DNA of 64,000 bases from NCBI RefSeq assembly GCF_000427905.1, contig NZ_KE386603.1, forward strand, positions 429,332 through 493,331, given 5' to 3'. The DNA is from Thermocrispum agreste DSM 44070. GTDB lineage: Bacteria; Actinomycetota; Actinomycetes; Mycobacteriales; Pseudonocardiaceae. Below the pieces are notes generated by a model that did not search any database, was not told the DNA's origin, and was given only the letters and a program-made list of their open reading frames with translations. Below are positions 42,825 to 51,183 of this stretch, in pieces. Position 1 is the first letter of the stretch. Each line of letters starts with the position of its first letter. A program made the translations under genes and the position numbers.

Positions 42825-42845
42825 GTGGCCAGTGTCGCACGAATC

Positions 42846-42875
42846 TTGCGTGTGCGCAAACTTGCGTGCACGCAA
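42846..42875. promoter_or_regulatory. Tandem palindromic operators TTGCGT...CGCAA
   Basis: TTGCGTGTGCGCAA (42846-42859) and the perfect palindrome TTGCGTGCACGCAA (42862-42875), centres 16 bases apart, in the divergent gap between the TetR gene (42824) and the gene at 42925. The layout suggests two adjacent repressor dimers controlling both directions. Confidence 0.75.
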
Positions 42876-42924
42876 CTTTTTCCGTACCGTGGCCGTCGCC
42901 CACAGGACTGGAAGGGATCGGGCG

Positions 42925-43968
42925 ATGCGAATCAAGGGAATGACCTACGACACCGGCTTCATCCGGCCGGGCAACTGCTCGCGAGAGCACTTCGACCCGG
43001 CCACCGTGCGCCGGGAACTGACCATCATCCGCGACGACCTGCACTGCAACGCCGTGCACATCGTGGGTGGTGACCCGGGCCGGCTCGAGCTCGCCGCGCA
43101 GTGCGCCGCCGAGCTCGGCCTCGCCGTCTGGTTCTCGCCGTACCCGCTCGAGCTCGATCGTCACCAGATGCTCGAACTGTTCGCCGACTGTGCCCAGCGG
43201 GCCGAGCGGCTGCGGCGACAGGGCGCGGACGTCGTGTTCGTCACCGGGGTGGAGCTCACCGTGATGAACCCGGGGTTCGTGCCGGGAAACGATCCGGCCG
43301 AACGCGTCGCAGCACTGGTGAGCGACCCGAAGCTGCGCGCGGAGAACTTCGCCGGGGTCAGTGCCCGGCTCAACGACTTCCTGGCCGAAGCGGTCGCGGT
43401 GGTCCGGGAGCACTTCGCCGGGCCGCTCACCTACGCGTGCATTCCGTTCGAGCGGGTCGACTGGTCGCAGTTCGACTACGTCGCGGTCGAGCTCATGCGC
43501 ACCGCCGAGGTGCAGGACAGGTTCGTCGACGCGGTACGGAACCTCGTCGCCCAGCCCAAGCCCGTGGTGATCACCGGCTTCGGCACGGCCACCTGGAAGG
43601 GCTCCGCGGACATCGCGCCGCGCAGCATGGAGATCGTCGACTGCGACGAGCACGGGCGTCCGCTCAGGATCAACGGCGACTACGTCCGCGACGAGGAAGG
43701 GCAGGCCACCTACCTGCGGGAGCTGTTGGAGATCTACGACGAGGCAGGGGTCGAGGGGACGTTCCCGTTCCTGTTCGCGCTGGAGTCGTACCCGCATCGT
43801 CCCGACGACCCGGAGCGGGACCTGGACCTGGCCGGCGTCGGGATCGTGAAGGTGCTCGAGAACGGGCGCGGCGAGACGTATCCGGACATGGCGTGGGAGC
43901 CGAAGGCCGCGTTCACCGCCGTGGCCGACTACTACCGGAAGCAGGACGACCGACGCCGAAGCCGGTGA
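42925..43968 (+). CDS. TIM-barrel-like protein of unknown function
   Basis: 347 residues, no signal peptide or membrane segment. The pattern of beta-strands ending in acidic residues (RIKGMTYDTGFI, VVFVTGVELTVMNPGF, YVAVELMR, VVITGFGTATWKG) and the barrel-closing FLFALESYP suggests a TIM-barrel related to glycosidase folds, with Glu in VTGVELT and ALESYP as candidate acids. Proteins of this type are sometimes labelled abortive infection proteins, but I see no evidence for that role. GAAGGGA precedes ATG 42925. It is controlled by tandem palindromes and a divergent TetR. Function not recognised. Confidence 0.65.
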   Translation: MRIKGMTYDTGFIRPGNCSREHFDPATVRRELTIIRDDLHCNAVHIVGGDPGRLELAAQCAAELGLAVWFSPYPLELDRHQMLELFADCAQRAERLRRQGADVVFVTGVELTVMNPGFVPGNDPAERVAALVSDPKLRAENFAGVSARLNDFLAEAVAVVREHFAGPLTYACIPFERVDWSQFDYVAVELMRTAEVQDRFVDAVRNLVAQPKPVVITGFGTATWKGSADIAPRSMEIVDCDEHGRPLRINGDYVRDEEGQATYLRELLEIYDEAGVEGTFPFLFALESYPHRPDDPERDLDLAGVGIVKVLENGRGETYPDMAWEPKAAFTAVADYYRKQDDRRRSR

Positions 43969-44040
43969 CGGGGGAGCGGGCGGAGGAACATCGGCCGGGG
44001 GCGTTCCTCCGCCCGCTGCGGCTGCTGCGATGATCCGAGT

Positions 44041-44685
44041 GTGGACAGTGTGCAGGAGGCGTATCGCAAGCGGGCCGCGGAGTACATCGAGCGACTGGGC
44101 AGCATCGACGCGACCGCGGAGGACGATCGCCGCCTGGTCCGCTCCTGGGCGCGCGGGCTCCCCAAGGGGCTGGTCCTGGACGTCGGATGCGGCCCCGGCC
44201 ACTGGACGCACTGGCTGCGCCTGCAGGGCGTGAAGGTGGCGGGAATCGACCCGGCCCAGGAGTTCATCGCGCATGCGCGGCAGCACTATCCGGACGCCGA
44301 CTTCCGGCTCGGGCGCGCCGAGCACCTGGATCACGCCGACGGCAGCCTGGCCGGGATTCTCGCCTGGTACTCGCTCATCCACCTGCCACCGCCCTGCATC
44401 CCGGACGTGCTCGCCGAGTTTGCCCGGGCGCTCAAGCCGAACGGCGGGCTGCTGCTCGGCTTCTTCACCGGCGACAAGGTCGAGCCGTTCGACCACCAGG
44501 TGACCACGGCGTACTACTGGCCGGTCGACGAGCTGGAGCAGCTGGTCCGCGACGCCGGGTTCGACGTGCTGCGCAAGGAGACCAGGAAGGACACGGATGC
44601 CCGGTCGCACGGAGCGATCTCCGCGCGACGCTCGGCCGGATCCGGCAACGGAAGCCGCCGGGCAGGCACGGACGGCGGTTCGTGA
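44041..44685 (+). CDS. Class I SAM-dependent methyltransferase
   Basis: 214 residues. The SAM-binding glycine motif VLDVGCGPGHWTHWLR is at about residues 45-60 and the acidic end of strand 2 is VAGIDPAQEF. Strand 4 is LAGILAWYSLIHLPP and the post-motif KPNGGLLLGFFTGD is typical of small-molecule (class I) methyltransferases. The C-terminal 30 residues are Ser/Gly/Arg-rich and look disordered. GTG 44041 matches the family start. No operon partner on this strand. Confidence 0.85.
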   Translation: MDSVQEAYRKRAAEYIERLGSIDATAEDDRRLVRSWARGLPKGLVLDVGCGPGHWTHWLRLQGVKVAGIDPAQEFIAHARQHYPDADFRLGRAEHLDHADGSLAGILAWYSLIHLPPPCIPDVLAEFARALKPNGGLLLGFFTGDKVEPFDHQVTTAYYWPVDELEQLVRDAGFDVLRKETRKDTDARSHGAISARRSAGSGNGSRRAGTDGGS

Positions 44686-44745
44686 CGCGGCCGCGTGTCC
44701 GGGCGAAGAGACCGATCCGGCGGTGTGCGTGCCCGCGCGGCCCGG

Positions 44746-45957
44746 CTACTCGGTCCGGCGCAGCACCAACAGCGCCACGTCGTCGTCCGGGGTGCTGTTG
44801 CCCACCAGGTCAGCCATGATTCGCGCGCACACGCCTTCCGGATGGTCCGGCGTCACCAGCTGGCACAGCCGGTGGATGCCTTCGTCGATCGACTCGCCCC
44901 GGCGTTCCACCAGCCCGTCGGTGTAGCACACCAGCACCGCGCCGGGCTCGAGATCCACCGGGTTGGTGCGGCGGGGGACCGGGCGGAGATCGGAGTGCAT
45001 CGGCGGGTCCACCGGGATCGCCGCCGGTGCCGCAGGCGAATGCGCCGAGGCCACGATCGGCCGCAGGTGTCCCGCGCTGGACATCCATGCGCGGCCGCCT
45101 GCCGCATCCAGCACCGCGTACCCGACGGTGGCCATGCCGTTGGACTCGAAGTGGAAGATGTTGCGGCTCAACCGGATCAGTGTGTCGGCGGGGGCGCTGC
45201 TTTCGATCGCGTACGCCCGCAGCGCGCTGCGGATCCGCCCCATCACCGTGGCGGCGCCCAGCCCGTGCCCGGCGACGTCGCCGATGGCGACCCCCCAGCG
45301 GCCGTCCAGCAGCTCGAACACGTCGTACCAGTCCCCGCCGACGCCGGTGCGTGAGCCCGGCACGTACCGCGCTGCCAGTTCGAACCCGGGAACGTGCGGC
45401 AACCGCGGCGGAAGCAGGCTGCGTTGCAGCGCTAAGGCGGCCGCCCGGTCGATGGCCATCAGCTGGGCCCTGGTGGTCAGCGCGATCCAGTCGGCGGCCA
45501 GCTGCAGCACGTGCTCGTCGTTGTCGCTGAACGTGCGCTCGCGCAACGACCCGACGTGCAGCACGCCGATCAGCTTCGAGCCGGCCAGCAGCGGCACGCC
45601 GAGCATGGATCGCAGGCCCTTTTCCCACAGCAGCGGATTGGCCACGGTGGTCGGATCGACGTGCCGCAGGTGGATCGGTTTCCGTTCGGCGGCGACTCGC
45701 CCGGCGAAGCCCGCCCCGAGTTCCACCCGCACGCCCTGCTGGACTTCTTCCTCCAGCCCGTTGGCCGCCGCGGCCCGCAGGTGCTCGGCGTCGTCGTCCC
45801 AGAGCAGGATGACGGCGGCGTCCGCGGACAGCAGCTCCCGCACCCGGCCGAGCAAAGCGCCGAGCGTGCTTTCCAAGTCGAACTGCGACAGCGCGGTATC
45901 GGCGACCACCGCGAGCTGTTCAGCGCGGTTGTCCACATCGGGCGCATCACGGGGCAT
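44746..45957 (-). CDS. GAF-SpoIIE serine phosphatase (PP2C-type)
   Basis: 403 residues. An N-terminal GAF sensor (about residues 20-160: LSADAAVILLWDDD, GLRSMLGVPLLAGSKLIGVLHVG) precedes a SpoIIE/PP2C phosphatase with metal-binding aspartates in GVGGDWYDVFEL, VAIGDVAGHGLGAA, CYTDGLVERRG and TPDDDVALLVL. Such proteins dephosphorylate anti-anti-sigma factors in partner-switching stress pathways. No anti-sigma partner gene is adjacent. ATG 45957. It follows the RidA gene on the same strand with a 92-base gap. Confidence 0.9.
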   Translation of the reverse strand: MPRDAPDVDNRAEQLAVVADTALSQFDLESTLGALLGRVRELLSADAAVILLWDDDAEHLRAAAANGLEEEVQQGVRVELGAGFAGRVAAERKPIHLRHVDPTTVANPLLWEKGLRSMLGVPLLAGSKLIGVLHVGSLRERTFSDNDEHVLQLAADWIALTTRAQLMAIDRAAALALQRSLLPPRLPHVPGFELAARYVPGSRTGVGGDWYDVFELLDGRWGVAIGDVAGHGLGAATVMGRIRSALRAYAIESSAPADTLIRLSRNIFHFESNGMATVGYAVLDAAGGRAWMSSAGHLRPIVASAHSPAAPAAIPVDPPMHSDLRPVPRRTNPVDLEPGAVLVCYTDGLVERRGESIDEGIHRLCQLVTPDHPEGVCARIMADLVGNSTPDDDVALLVLRRTE

Positions 45958-46049
45958 TCCCTAACCGTAGCCCTGGACACCCGATGTCAAGGCCGTACGA
46001 CGCGATTCACCGCCCGAGGTGACCTGTGGTGATCGGCTGTCGACCGCGC

Positions 46050-46430
46050 TCAGCCGACCACGGCGAGCGCGTCGATCTCCACCAGCAGGCCAGGGGGCAG
46101 CCCCACGTAGACCGTCGTCCGCGCCGGGTAAGGGTCCGACAGGAATTCCTCGTACACGGCGTTCATCTCGGCAAAGTGCGCGACGTCGGTCAGATACACC
46201 CGGAACATGATCACGTCGGACTCGCTCGCCCCGGCCGCTTCCAGTGTGGCCAGCACGTTGCGCATCGCCTGCCTGGTCTGCTCGCCGACGGTCGATCCCA
46301 CCACCTCCCCGGTGGCAGGGTCGGCCGCGATCTGCCCGGAGACCTGCACGAAGGCGCCCTTGCGGACCGCCGGGGACAACGGCGCGGGCGGCTTCTTGGC
46401 GCCTTCCGGGTAATAGGCGGTGCGGGACAT
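46050..46430 (-). CDS. RidA family (YjgF/YER057c) imine/enamine deaminase
   Basis: 126 residues. The family core is complete: LSPAVRKGAFVQVSGQIAAD, QTRQAMRNVLATLEAAGAS, VYLTDVAHFAEMNAVYEEFL, and FLSDPYPARTTVYVGLPPGLLVEIDALAVV, in which the Arg of PARTT is the catalytic residue. RidA hydrolyses reactive enamines/imines released by PLP dehydratases. That matches the PLP deaminase at 48295 in the same regulon. ATG 46430 shares one base with the IclR stop (TGATG), so RidA is co-translated with IclR and kinase. Confidence 0.9.
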   Translation of the reverse strand: MSRTAYYPEGAKKPPAPLSPAVRKGAFVQVSGQIAADPATGEVVGSTVGEQTRQAMRNVLATLEAAGASESDVIMFRVYLTDVAHFAEMNAVYEEFLSDPYPARTTVYVGLPPGLLVEIDALAVVG

Positions 46431-47185
46431 CAACGCTCCTTTCCCGGCGCCGGGGCGCCGCACTCGATGGATGCCTTCTCCGCCGCGGCCAGCAGGTCGG
46501 GCAGCAGCGACATCAGCTCGTCCAGGCCGGCGATGACCTTGGGCACGGACACCGACGCCGCCGCCACCACGCCACGTGGTCCGCTGATCGGGGCGGCGAT
46601 GCAGTTGATGAAGTCCTCGTGTTCGCCGTTGTCGACCGCGTAGCCGCGCTCGGCGACCTTCTCCAGCTCCGCCAGGTACTCCTCGGCCGAGGTGATGGTG
46701 TTCTCGGTCAGTTTCGGGTAGTCCAGGCTCTCCGCGATCACCCGCCGGCGCTGCGGTGGCAGCGCCGCGACCAGCACCTTGCCCACCGCGGTGCAGTGCA
46801 GCGGCGCGCGCTTGCCGATCCGCGAGTACATCCGCACGGCGTGCTTGCTTTCGAACTTGTCGATGTAGATCGCCTCGCCGTCCTCGTAGCTGGCCAGGTG
46901 CACGGTGTGGCCGGTCCGCTGGTTGAGCTCGCGCAGGGCGGCTTCCGCGCACCGCCGGACGTCCCGGTCCTCCAGCGATCGCTGGGCCAGGTCGAACAGC
47001 GCCGTGCCCAGCCGGTAGTGGTGCGGCCCCTCGCGCTGCACGAAGCGATGGGCTTCCAGCGTGCGCAGCAGCCGCAGCACGGTCGACTTGTGCACCCCGA
47101 CGGCGGCGGCCAGCTCGTCCAGCGTCTTGCGCCCGCCGGCCAGCTGCTCCACCAAGGTCAGTGCGCGGTCAAGGCTCTGGCTCAT
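46430..47185 (-). CDS. IclR family transcriptional regulator
   Basis: 251 residues. The N-terminal winged helix is SLDRALTLVEQLAGGRKTLDELAAAVGVHKSTVLRLLRTLEAHRFVQ; the C-terminal effector domain has LNQRTGHTVHLASYEDG, LHCTAVGKVLVAALPP and RGVVAAASVSVP. Members such as KdgR sense 2-keto-3-deoxygluconate and repress sugar-acid catabolism. Its own cluster encodes KDG kinase and KDPG aldolase, so KDG is a natural ligand (inference). ATG 47185 overlaps the kinase stop. The TGCAA palindrome at 48255-48283 is the likely target. Confidence 0.9.
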   Translation of the reverse strand: MSQSLDRALTLVEQLAGGRKTLDELAAAVGVHKSTVLRLLRTLEAHRFVQREGPHHYRLGTALFDLAQRSLEDRDVRRCAEAALRELNQRTGHTVHLASYEDGEAIYIDKFESKHAVRMYSRIGKRAPLHCTAVGKVLVAALPPQRRRVIAESLDYPKLTENTITSAEEYLAELEKVAERGYAVDNGEHEDFINCIAAPISGPRGVVAAASVSVPKVIAGLDELMSLLPDLLAAAEKASIECGAPAPGKER

Positions 47186-48198
47186 GAGCTCATCTTCGGC
47201 CCTTCGTCCGGGACCGCCAGCCCGTGCTCGGTGATCCGCGCCCGGGTCCAGGTGCTCTCGTCGGCTTCCAGCAGGCAGGCGACCACGTCGTCGGGCAGGG
47301 GCAGGCCGAGGTCGCTGGGGGAGCGCAGGGCGCCCGCGGCGCGGAGGTGCCCGGCCCGCAGCCGCCGCTGCGGGGAGGCACCCCGGAGGGTGGCGGAGAG
47401 AAAGCCCGCCGCGAAGGCGTCCCCCGCGCCGACCGGTTCCACCACGTCGACGGCGAGCGCGGGCTGGAAGAGCGGAGCGCGATCCCGGCCGCTGGCGGGG
47501 TCGCGCTCGATCAGGGTGGCTCCCCGCCCGCCGTGCTTGACGACCAGCGTGTCCGGCCGGGGGAGCAGCCGGCGAATGTCTCGCGGCGACGTCACCCCCC
47601 ACACTTCGGCGGCTTCGTCGTCGCCGACCAGCACGATGTCCGCCGCGTTCGCCAGTTCGCCGAGCACCGAGACATCGCGGCCCGCCCACAACACGGCCCG
47701 CCAGTTCACGTCGAACGACAAGCGGTGCGTGGCCCGTGGGACGGCGACCAGCGCGCGCATCAGTTCCAGGCAGTTGTCGGACAGGGCCGCGGTGATGCCG
47801 GTGACGTGCACCAGCCGCACGCCGTCGAGCCGCAACGAGCCCACCAGGTCCGGCCCCATGGCGGAGGCGGCCGAACCGGAGCGGTAGTAGCGCACGGTGC
47901 TTCCGGTGACGTGGCATTCCTTCACGTACAGGCCGGTCGGGCGGTGCGGGTCGACCGTCACTTGCGAAACGTCCACGCCCGCCGCGGCGATTTCCGCGGT
48001 CACCGCGCGGCCGAACGCGTCGTCGCCGACGGCGCTGACCCAGCTGGTCCGCAGGCCCAGGGCGGCCAGATGGCAGGCCACGTTGGACTCCGCGCCGCCC
48101 ACCGTCCGGGTCCATGTGCGCACCCGCTCGATCGCGCCGGGTTCGGCGGGCACGAACAGGGCCATCGACTCGCCGAGGCACAGCACCTCGGTACCCAT
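47182..48198 (-). CDS. kdgK: PfkB family carbohydrate kinase, probable 2-keto-3-deoxygluconate kinase
   Basis: 338 residues. The start CLGESMALFVPAEPGAIERVRTWTRTVGGAESNVACHLAALG is the PfkB substrate-binding N-terminus; the ATP/catalytic motif is DVVEPVGAGDAFAAGFLSA with the base Asp. YYRSGSAASAMGP and DFDVNWR-like blocks (FDVNWRAVLW) match KDG kinases (KdgK) better than fructokinases. It phosphorylates KDG to KDPG, which the aldolase at 51183 cleaves. GGAGGG precedes ATG 48198. Divergent from the deaminase operon. Confidence 0.85.
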   Translation of the reverse strand: MGTEVLCLGESMALFVPAEPGAIERVRTWTRTVGGAESNVACHLAALGLRTSWVSAVGDDAFGRAVTAEIAAAGVDVSQVTVDPHRPTGLYVKECHVTGSTVRYYRSGSAASAMGPDLVGSLRLDGVRLVHVTGITAALSDNCLELMRALVAVPRATHRLSFDVNWRAVLWAGRDVSVLGELANAADIVLVGDDEAAEVWGVTSPRDIRRLLPRPDTLVVKHGGRGATLIERDPASGRDRAPLFQPALAVDVVEPVGAGDAFAAGFLSATLRGASPQRRLRAGHLRAAGALRSPSDLGLPLPDDVVACLLEADESTWTRARITEHGLAVPDEGPKMSS

Positions 48199-48212
48199 AT
48201 CCCTCCGATCCG

Positions 48213-48283
48213 TTGACCTGCCGTCGAGCGGATGGTACACACTTTCTCGCCACATTGTGCAACGGACATTGCAGAATATGCAA
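48213..48283. promoter_or_regulatory. Divergent promoter and IclR-type operator
   Basis: TTGACC (48213-48218), a 17-base spacer and TACACA (48236-48241) form a plus-strand promoter for the deaminase operon. Just downstream is TTGTGCAAC (48255-48263) and the palindrome TTGCA-GAATA-TGCAA (48269-48283); TGCAACG recurs 21 bases apart at 48258 and 48279. This is a suitable repressor site for the IclR gene in the divergent operon. Confidence 0.6.
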
Positions 48284-48294
48284 CGAGGCGGATC

Positions 48295-49581
48295 ATGGAC
48301 CACCCGGTGGGTATCGATCACCGTCGCGTCGCGGCCATCCGGGACGAGGTGATCGACTGGCGTTTCAAGGGCATGCCGGAGTCGCTGGCCGGCTTGTCGA
48401 TCGACGAGGCGGTGCGGCGGCGGCCGAACGTGTTCCGGGACGGCTTCCTGGGGCCGTTGCTGGTGCTCGCCGACGACGCGCTGGAGCACAACCTCGCCAC
48501 GATGGCGCAGTGGTGCGCCCAGCACGGCGTGGCGTTGGCGCCGCACGGCAAGACGACCATGGCCCCGCAGTTGTTCGCCAGGCAGCTGCGGCACGGCGCG
48601 TGGGGGATCACCGCCGCCAACGCCAGCCAAGCCCGGGTCTACCGGGCGTTCGGCGTGCAGCGGATCCTGCTGGCCAACCAGCTCGTCGATCCCGCCGCGC
48701 TGCGCTGGCTGGCGGCGGAGCTGCGCAGGGACCCGTCCCTGGAGTTCTGCTGCTGGGTGGACACGGTGGCCGGGGTCGAGCTGATGACCGACGTGCTCGA
48801 CGACGACGTCCAGGTGGACGTTCTGGTCGAGCTCGGCGCCGACGACGGACGCACCGGGGCACGCGGCCTGGACGCCGCCGTCGAGGTCGCCGAAGCCGCT
48901 GCCCGGAGCCCGCGGCTGCGGTTGACCGGGGTCGGCGGCTACGAGGGCGCACTGGCGCATGACGCCTCGCCGGAATCCCGCGCGAGAATCGACAGCTACC
49001 TGCACGACATCCGCGAGCTGGCCGTCGCGCTGGCCGGCCGGTTCCAGGGGCCGAAGGTGATCGTCACGGTGGGCGGCAGCGCCTACTTCGACCAGGTCAC
49101 CCGCGCGCTCACCGCGCCGTGGCCGGAGCCGATGGACGTGCTGCCGGTGTTGCGCTCCGGCGCCTACGTCACCCATGACGACGGCTTCTACCGGGGCATC
49201 TCGCCGCTCGGCGAGCAGCCGCGCATCACCGGCTTCCCCGGCTTGCGCCCGGCGATGCGCCTGTGGGCTCAGGTCACCTCCCGCCCCTCGCACGATCTGG
49301 CGTTGCTCACCGCGGGCAAGCGCGATCTGCCGTTCGACGAAGGACTGCCGGTACCCCAGGTGCTCCGCCGGGACGGCGAGGTGTCCGGCCTGGACGGTTG
49401 CGCGGTCGCGAAGGTCAACGATCAGCACGCGTTTCTCCGGCCGGCCGGTGGTGTCCGCGTCGGGGACTGGATCGGCCTCGGGCTGTCGCACCCGTGCACC
49501 GCGTTCGACAAGTGGCCGCTGATCCCGGTGGTCGGCGACGACGGCGAGACGGTCGTCGACCTGATCCGCACCTACTTCTGA
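48295..49581 (+). CDS. DSD-like PLP-dependent amino acid deaminase (possible D-glucosaminate ammonia-lyase)
   Basis: 428 residues, type III PLP fold (alanine-racemase barrel) with the D-serine-dehydratase-like domain at the C-terminus. The PLP lysine is Lys86 in LAPHGKTTMAP; the zinc-site His and Cys are in LSHPCTAFDKWPLIP. The family includes D-serine dehydratase, D-threonine aldolase and related deaminases. Because the neighbours make and use KDG, I infer deamination of D-glucosaminate (2-amino-2-deoxygluconate) to KDG (EC 4.3.1.9). First gene of the plus-strand operon, under the IclR-type operator. A generic D-amino-acid deaminase is the alternative. Confidence 0.82.
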   Translation: MDHPVGIDHRRVAAIRDEVIDWRFKGMPESLAGLSIDEAVRRRPNVFRDGFLGPLLVLADDALEHNLATMAQWCAQHGVALAPHGKTTMAPQLFARQLRHGAWGITAANASQARVYRAFGVQRILLANQLVDPAALRWLAAELRRDPSLEFCCWVDTVAGVELMTDVLDDDVQVDVLVELGADDGRTGARGLDAAVEVAEAAARSPRLRLTGVGGYEGALAHDASPESRARIDSYLHDIRELAVALAGRFQGPKVIVTVGGSAYFDQVTRALTAPWPEPMDVLPVLRSGAYVTHDDGFYRGISPLGEQPRITGFPGLRPAMRLWAQVTSRPSHDLALLTAGKRDLPFDEGLPVPQVLRRDGEVSGLDGCAVAKVNDQHAFLRPAGGVRVGDWIGLGLSHPCTAFDKWPLIPVVGDDGETVVDLIRTYF

Positions 49582-49596
49582 CGAGGCGGGGCAGTC

Positions 49597-51183
49597 ATGG
49601 ACATCGTTTTCCGCAACGCCCGGGTGGTCGACGGCACCGGTCAGCCGGGTTACCTGGCGGACGTCGGCGTCTCCGACGGCAAGATCGCCGCCATCGAACA
49701 GGGCGGGCTCACCGGGCGGCGAGTGGTCGACGCCGACGGGCTGGTCCTCGCCCCGGGCTTCATCGACATGCACTCGCACTCCGACGTGCAGATCCTGGCG
49801 AACCCGGACCACCTGGCGAAGGTGTCGCAGGGCGTGACGACCGAGGTGCTCGGCCAGGACGGGCTGTCGTACGCGCCGGTGGACGACACCGTGCTGGACA
49901 CATTGCGGGCTCAGCTGGCCGGCTGGAACGACGATCCGCCCGGGTTCGACTGGAACTGGCGCACGGTGGGGGAATACCTGGACCGGCTCGACGAGGGCGT
50001 GGCGGTCAACGCGGCCTACCTGGTGCCTCAGGGCACGGTGCGGATGCTGGTGGTCGGCTGGGACGACCGGCCGGCCACCCCGGAGGAGCTGGACCGGATG
50101 CGCCGGATCGTGGCGACCGGGCTGGCCGAGGGCGCCGTGGGCATGTCGTCCGGCCTGACCTACACGCCCGGCTGCTATGCCGACACCGACGAGCTGGTGG
50201 CGCTGTGCGAAGTGGTCGCCGAAGGCGGTGGCTACTACTGCCCGCACCACCGCAGCTACGGCGCGGGCGCGCTGGCTGCCTACGCGGAAATGGTCGAGGT
50301 CGCCCGGCGGTCCGGCTGCCCGCTGCACCTGGCACATGCCACGATGAACTTCCCGGTCAACGCGGGCCGCGCGGGCGAGTTGCTGGCGCTGCTGGACGAC
50401 GCGATCGCCGACGGGGTGGACGTCACGCTGGACACCTACCCCTACCTGCCGGGCGCCACCTACCTGTCCGCGCTGCTGCCCAGCTGGGCGGCCGAGGGCG
50501 GGCTGGAGGCGACCCTGGCCCGGCTGTCCGATCCCGCGACACGTGAGCGGATCCGCCGCGACATCGAAGAGACCGGCTCCGACGGATGTCACGGCGTGCC
50601 GGTCGACTGGGAATCCATCGAGATCAACGGGGTGCGCGAGGAGGCCAACGCACACCTGGTGGGCCGCAGCGTCGCCGAGTCCGCCCGCATCGCGGGCGTG
50701 GCGCCCGCGGACCTGTACTTCGACACCCTGATCGCCGAGCGCCTCGGCACCTCGTGCCTGATGCACGTCGGCCACGAGGACAACGTGCAGGCCATCATGC
50801 GGCACCCCGCGCACACCGGCGGCAGCGACGGCCTGCTGGTCGGTGAACGGCCCCACCCGCGCGCCTGGGGCACTTTCCCGCGCTATCTGGCCCGCTACGT
50901 CCGTGAACTCGGCGTGCTCGGGCTGGAGGAGTGCGTGGCGCACCTGACCGGGCGGGCGGCCAAGCGGCTGCGGCTGGCCGACCGCGGCATCGTGCGGGCC
51001 GGCTACGCCGCCGACCTGGTGCTGTTCGACCCGGACACGGTGGCCGACACCGCGACGTTCGACGAACCGCGCCAGCCCGCGACCGGCATCCCGTACGTGC
51101 TGGTCAACGGCGTCCCGGTGATCGACGACGGCAAGCCGACCGGAGCCCTGCCCGGTCATTCGCTGCGCAACCGGAGGAACTGA
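49597..51183 (+). CDS. N-acyl-D-amino-acid deacylase (D-aminoacylase) family
   Basis: 528 residues, amidohydrolase superfamily. HSH motif in PGFIDMHSHSDVQ (His59, His61); further metal and catalytic sites are in CPHHRSYG, HLAHATMNF, the DTYPYLPGAT block and MVGHED-like LMHVGHEDNV. It removes an N-acyl group from D-configured amino acids; N-acetyl-D-glucosaminate fits that description. The stop codon shares a base with the aldolase ATG (TGATG). Inferred role: deacetylation of GlcNAc-1-acid to glucosaminate, upstream of the PLP deaminase encoded just before. Confidence 0.88.
   Translation: MDIVFRNARVVDGTGQPGYLADVGVSDGKIAAIEQGGLTGRRVVDADGLVLAPGFIDMHSHSDVQILANPDHLAKVSQGVTTEVLGQDGLSYAPVDDTVLDTLRAQLAGWNDDPPGFDWNWRTVGEYLDRLDEGVAVNAAYLVPQGTVRMLVVGWDDRPATPEELDRMRRIVATGLAEGAVGMSSGLTYTPGCYADTDELVALCEVVAEGGGYYCPHHRSYGAGALAAYAEMVEVARRSGCPLHLAHATMNFPVNAGRAGELLALLDDAIADGVDVTLDTYPYLPGATYLSALLPSWAAEGGLEATLARLSDPATRERIRRDIEETGSDGCHGVPVDWESIEINGVREEANAHLVGRSVAESARIAGVAPADLYFDTLIAERLGTSCLMHVGHEDNVQAIMRHPAHTGGSDGLLVGERPHPRAWGTFPRYLARYVRELGVLGLEECVAHLTGRAAKRLRLADRGIVRAGYAADLVLFDPDTVADTATFDEPRQPATGIPYVLVNGVPVIDDGKPTGALPGHSLRNRRN

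Noticed and set aside
42925-43968. Abortive phage infection gene
   Set aside because: Only a label sometimes attached to such proteins. No nuclease, toxin or defence neighbour is present, and the sequence looks like a TIM-barrel enzyme.
47182-51159. A 1325-codon open frame on the minus strand extending beyond the kinase
   Set aside because: Only the part up to 48198 has kinase sequence. The rest is antisense to the deaminase and deacylase genes and reads as His/Arg/Gly-rich shadow translation caused by high GC at third positions.
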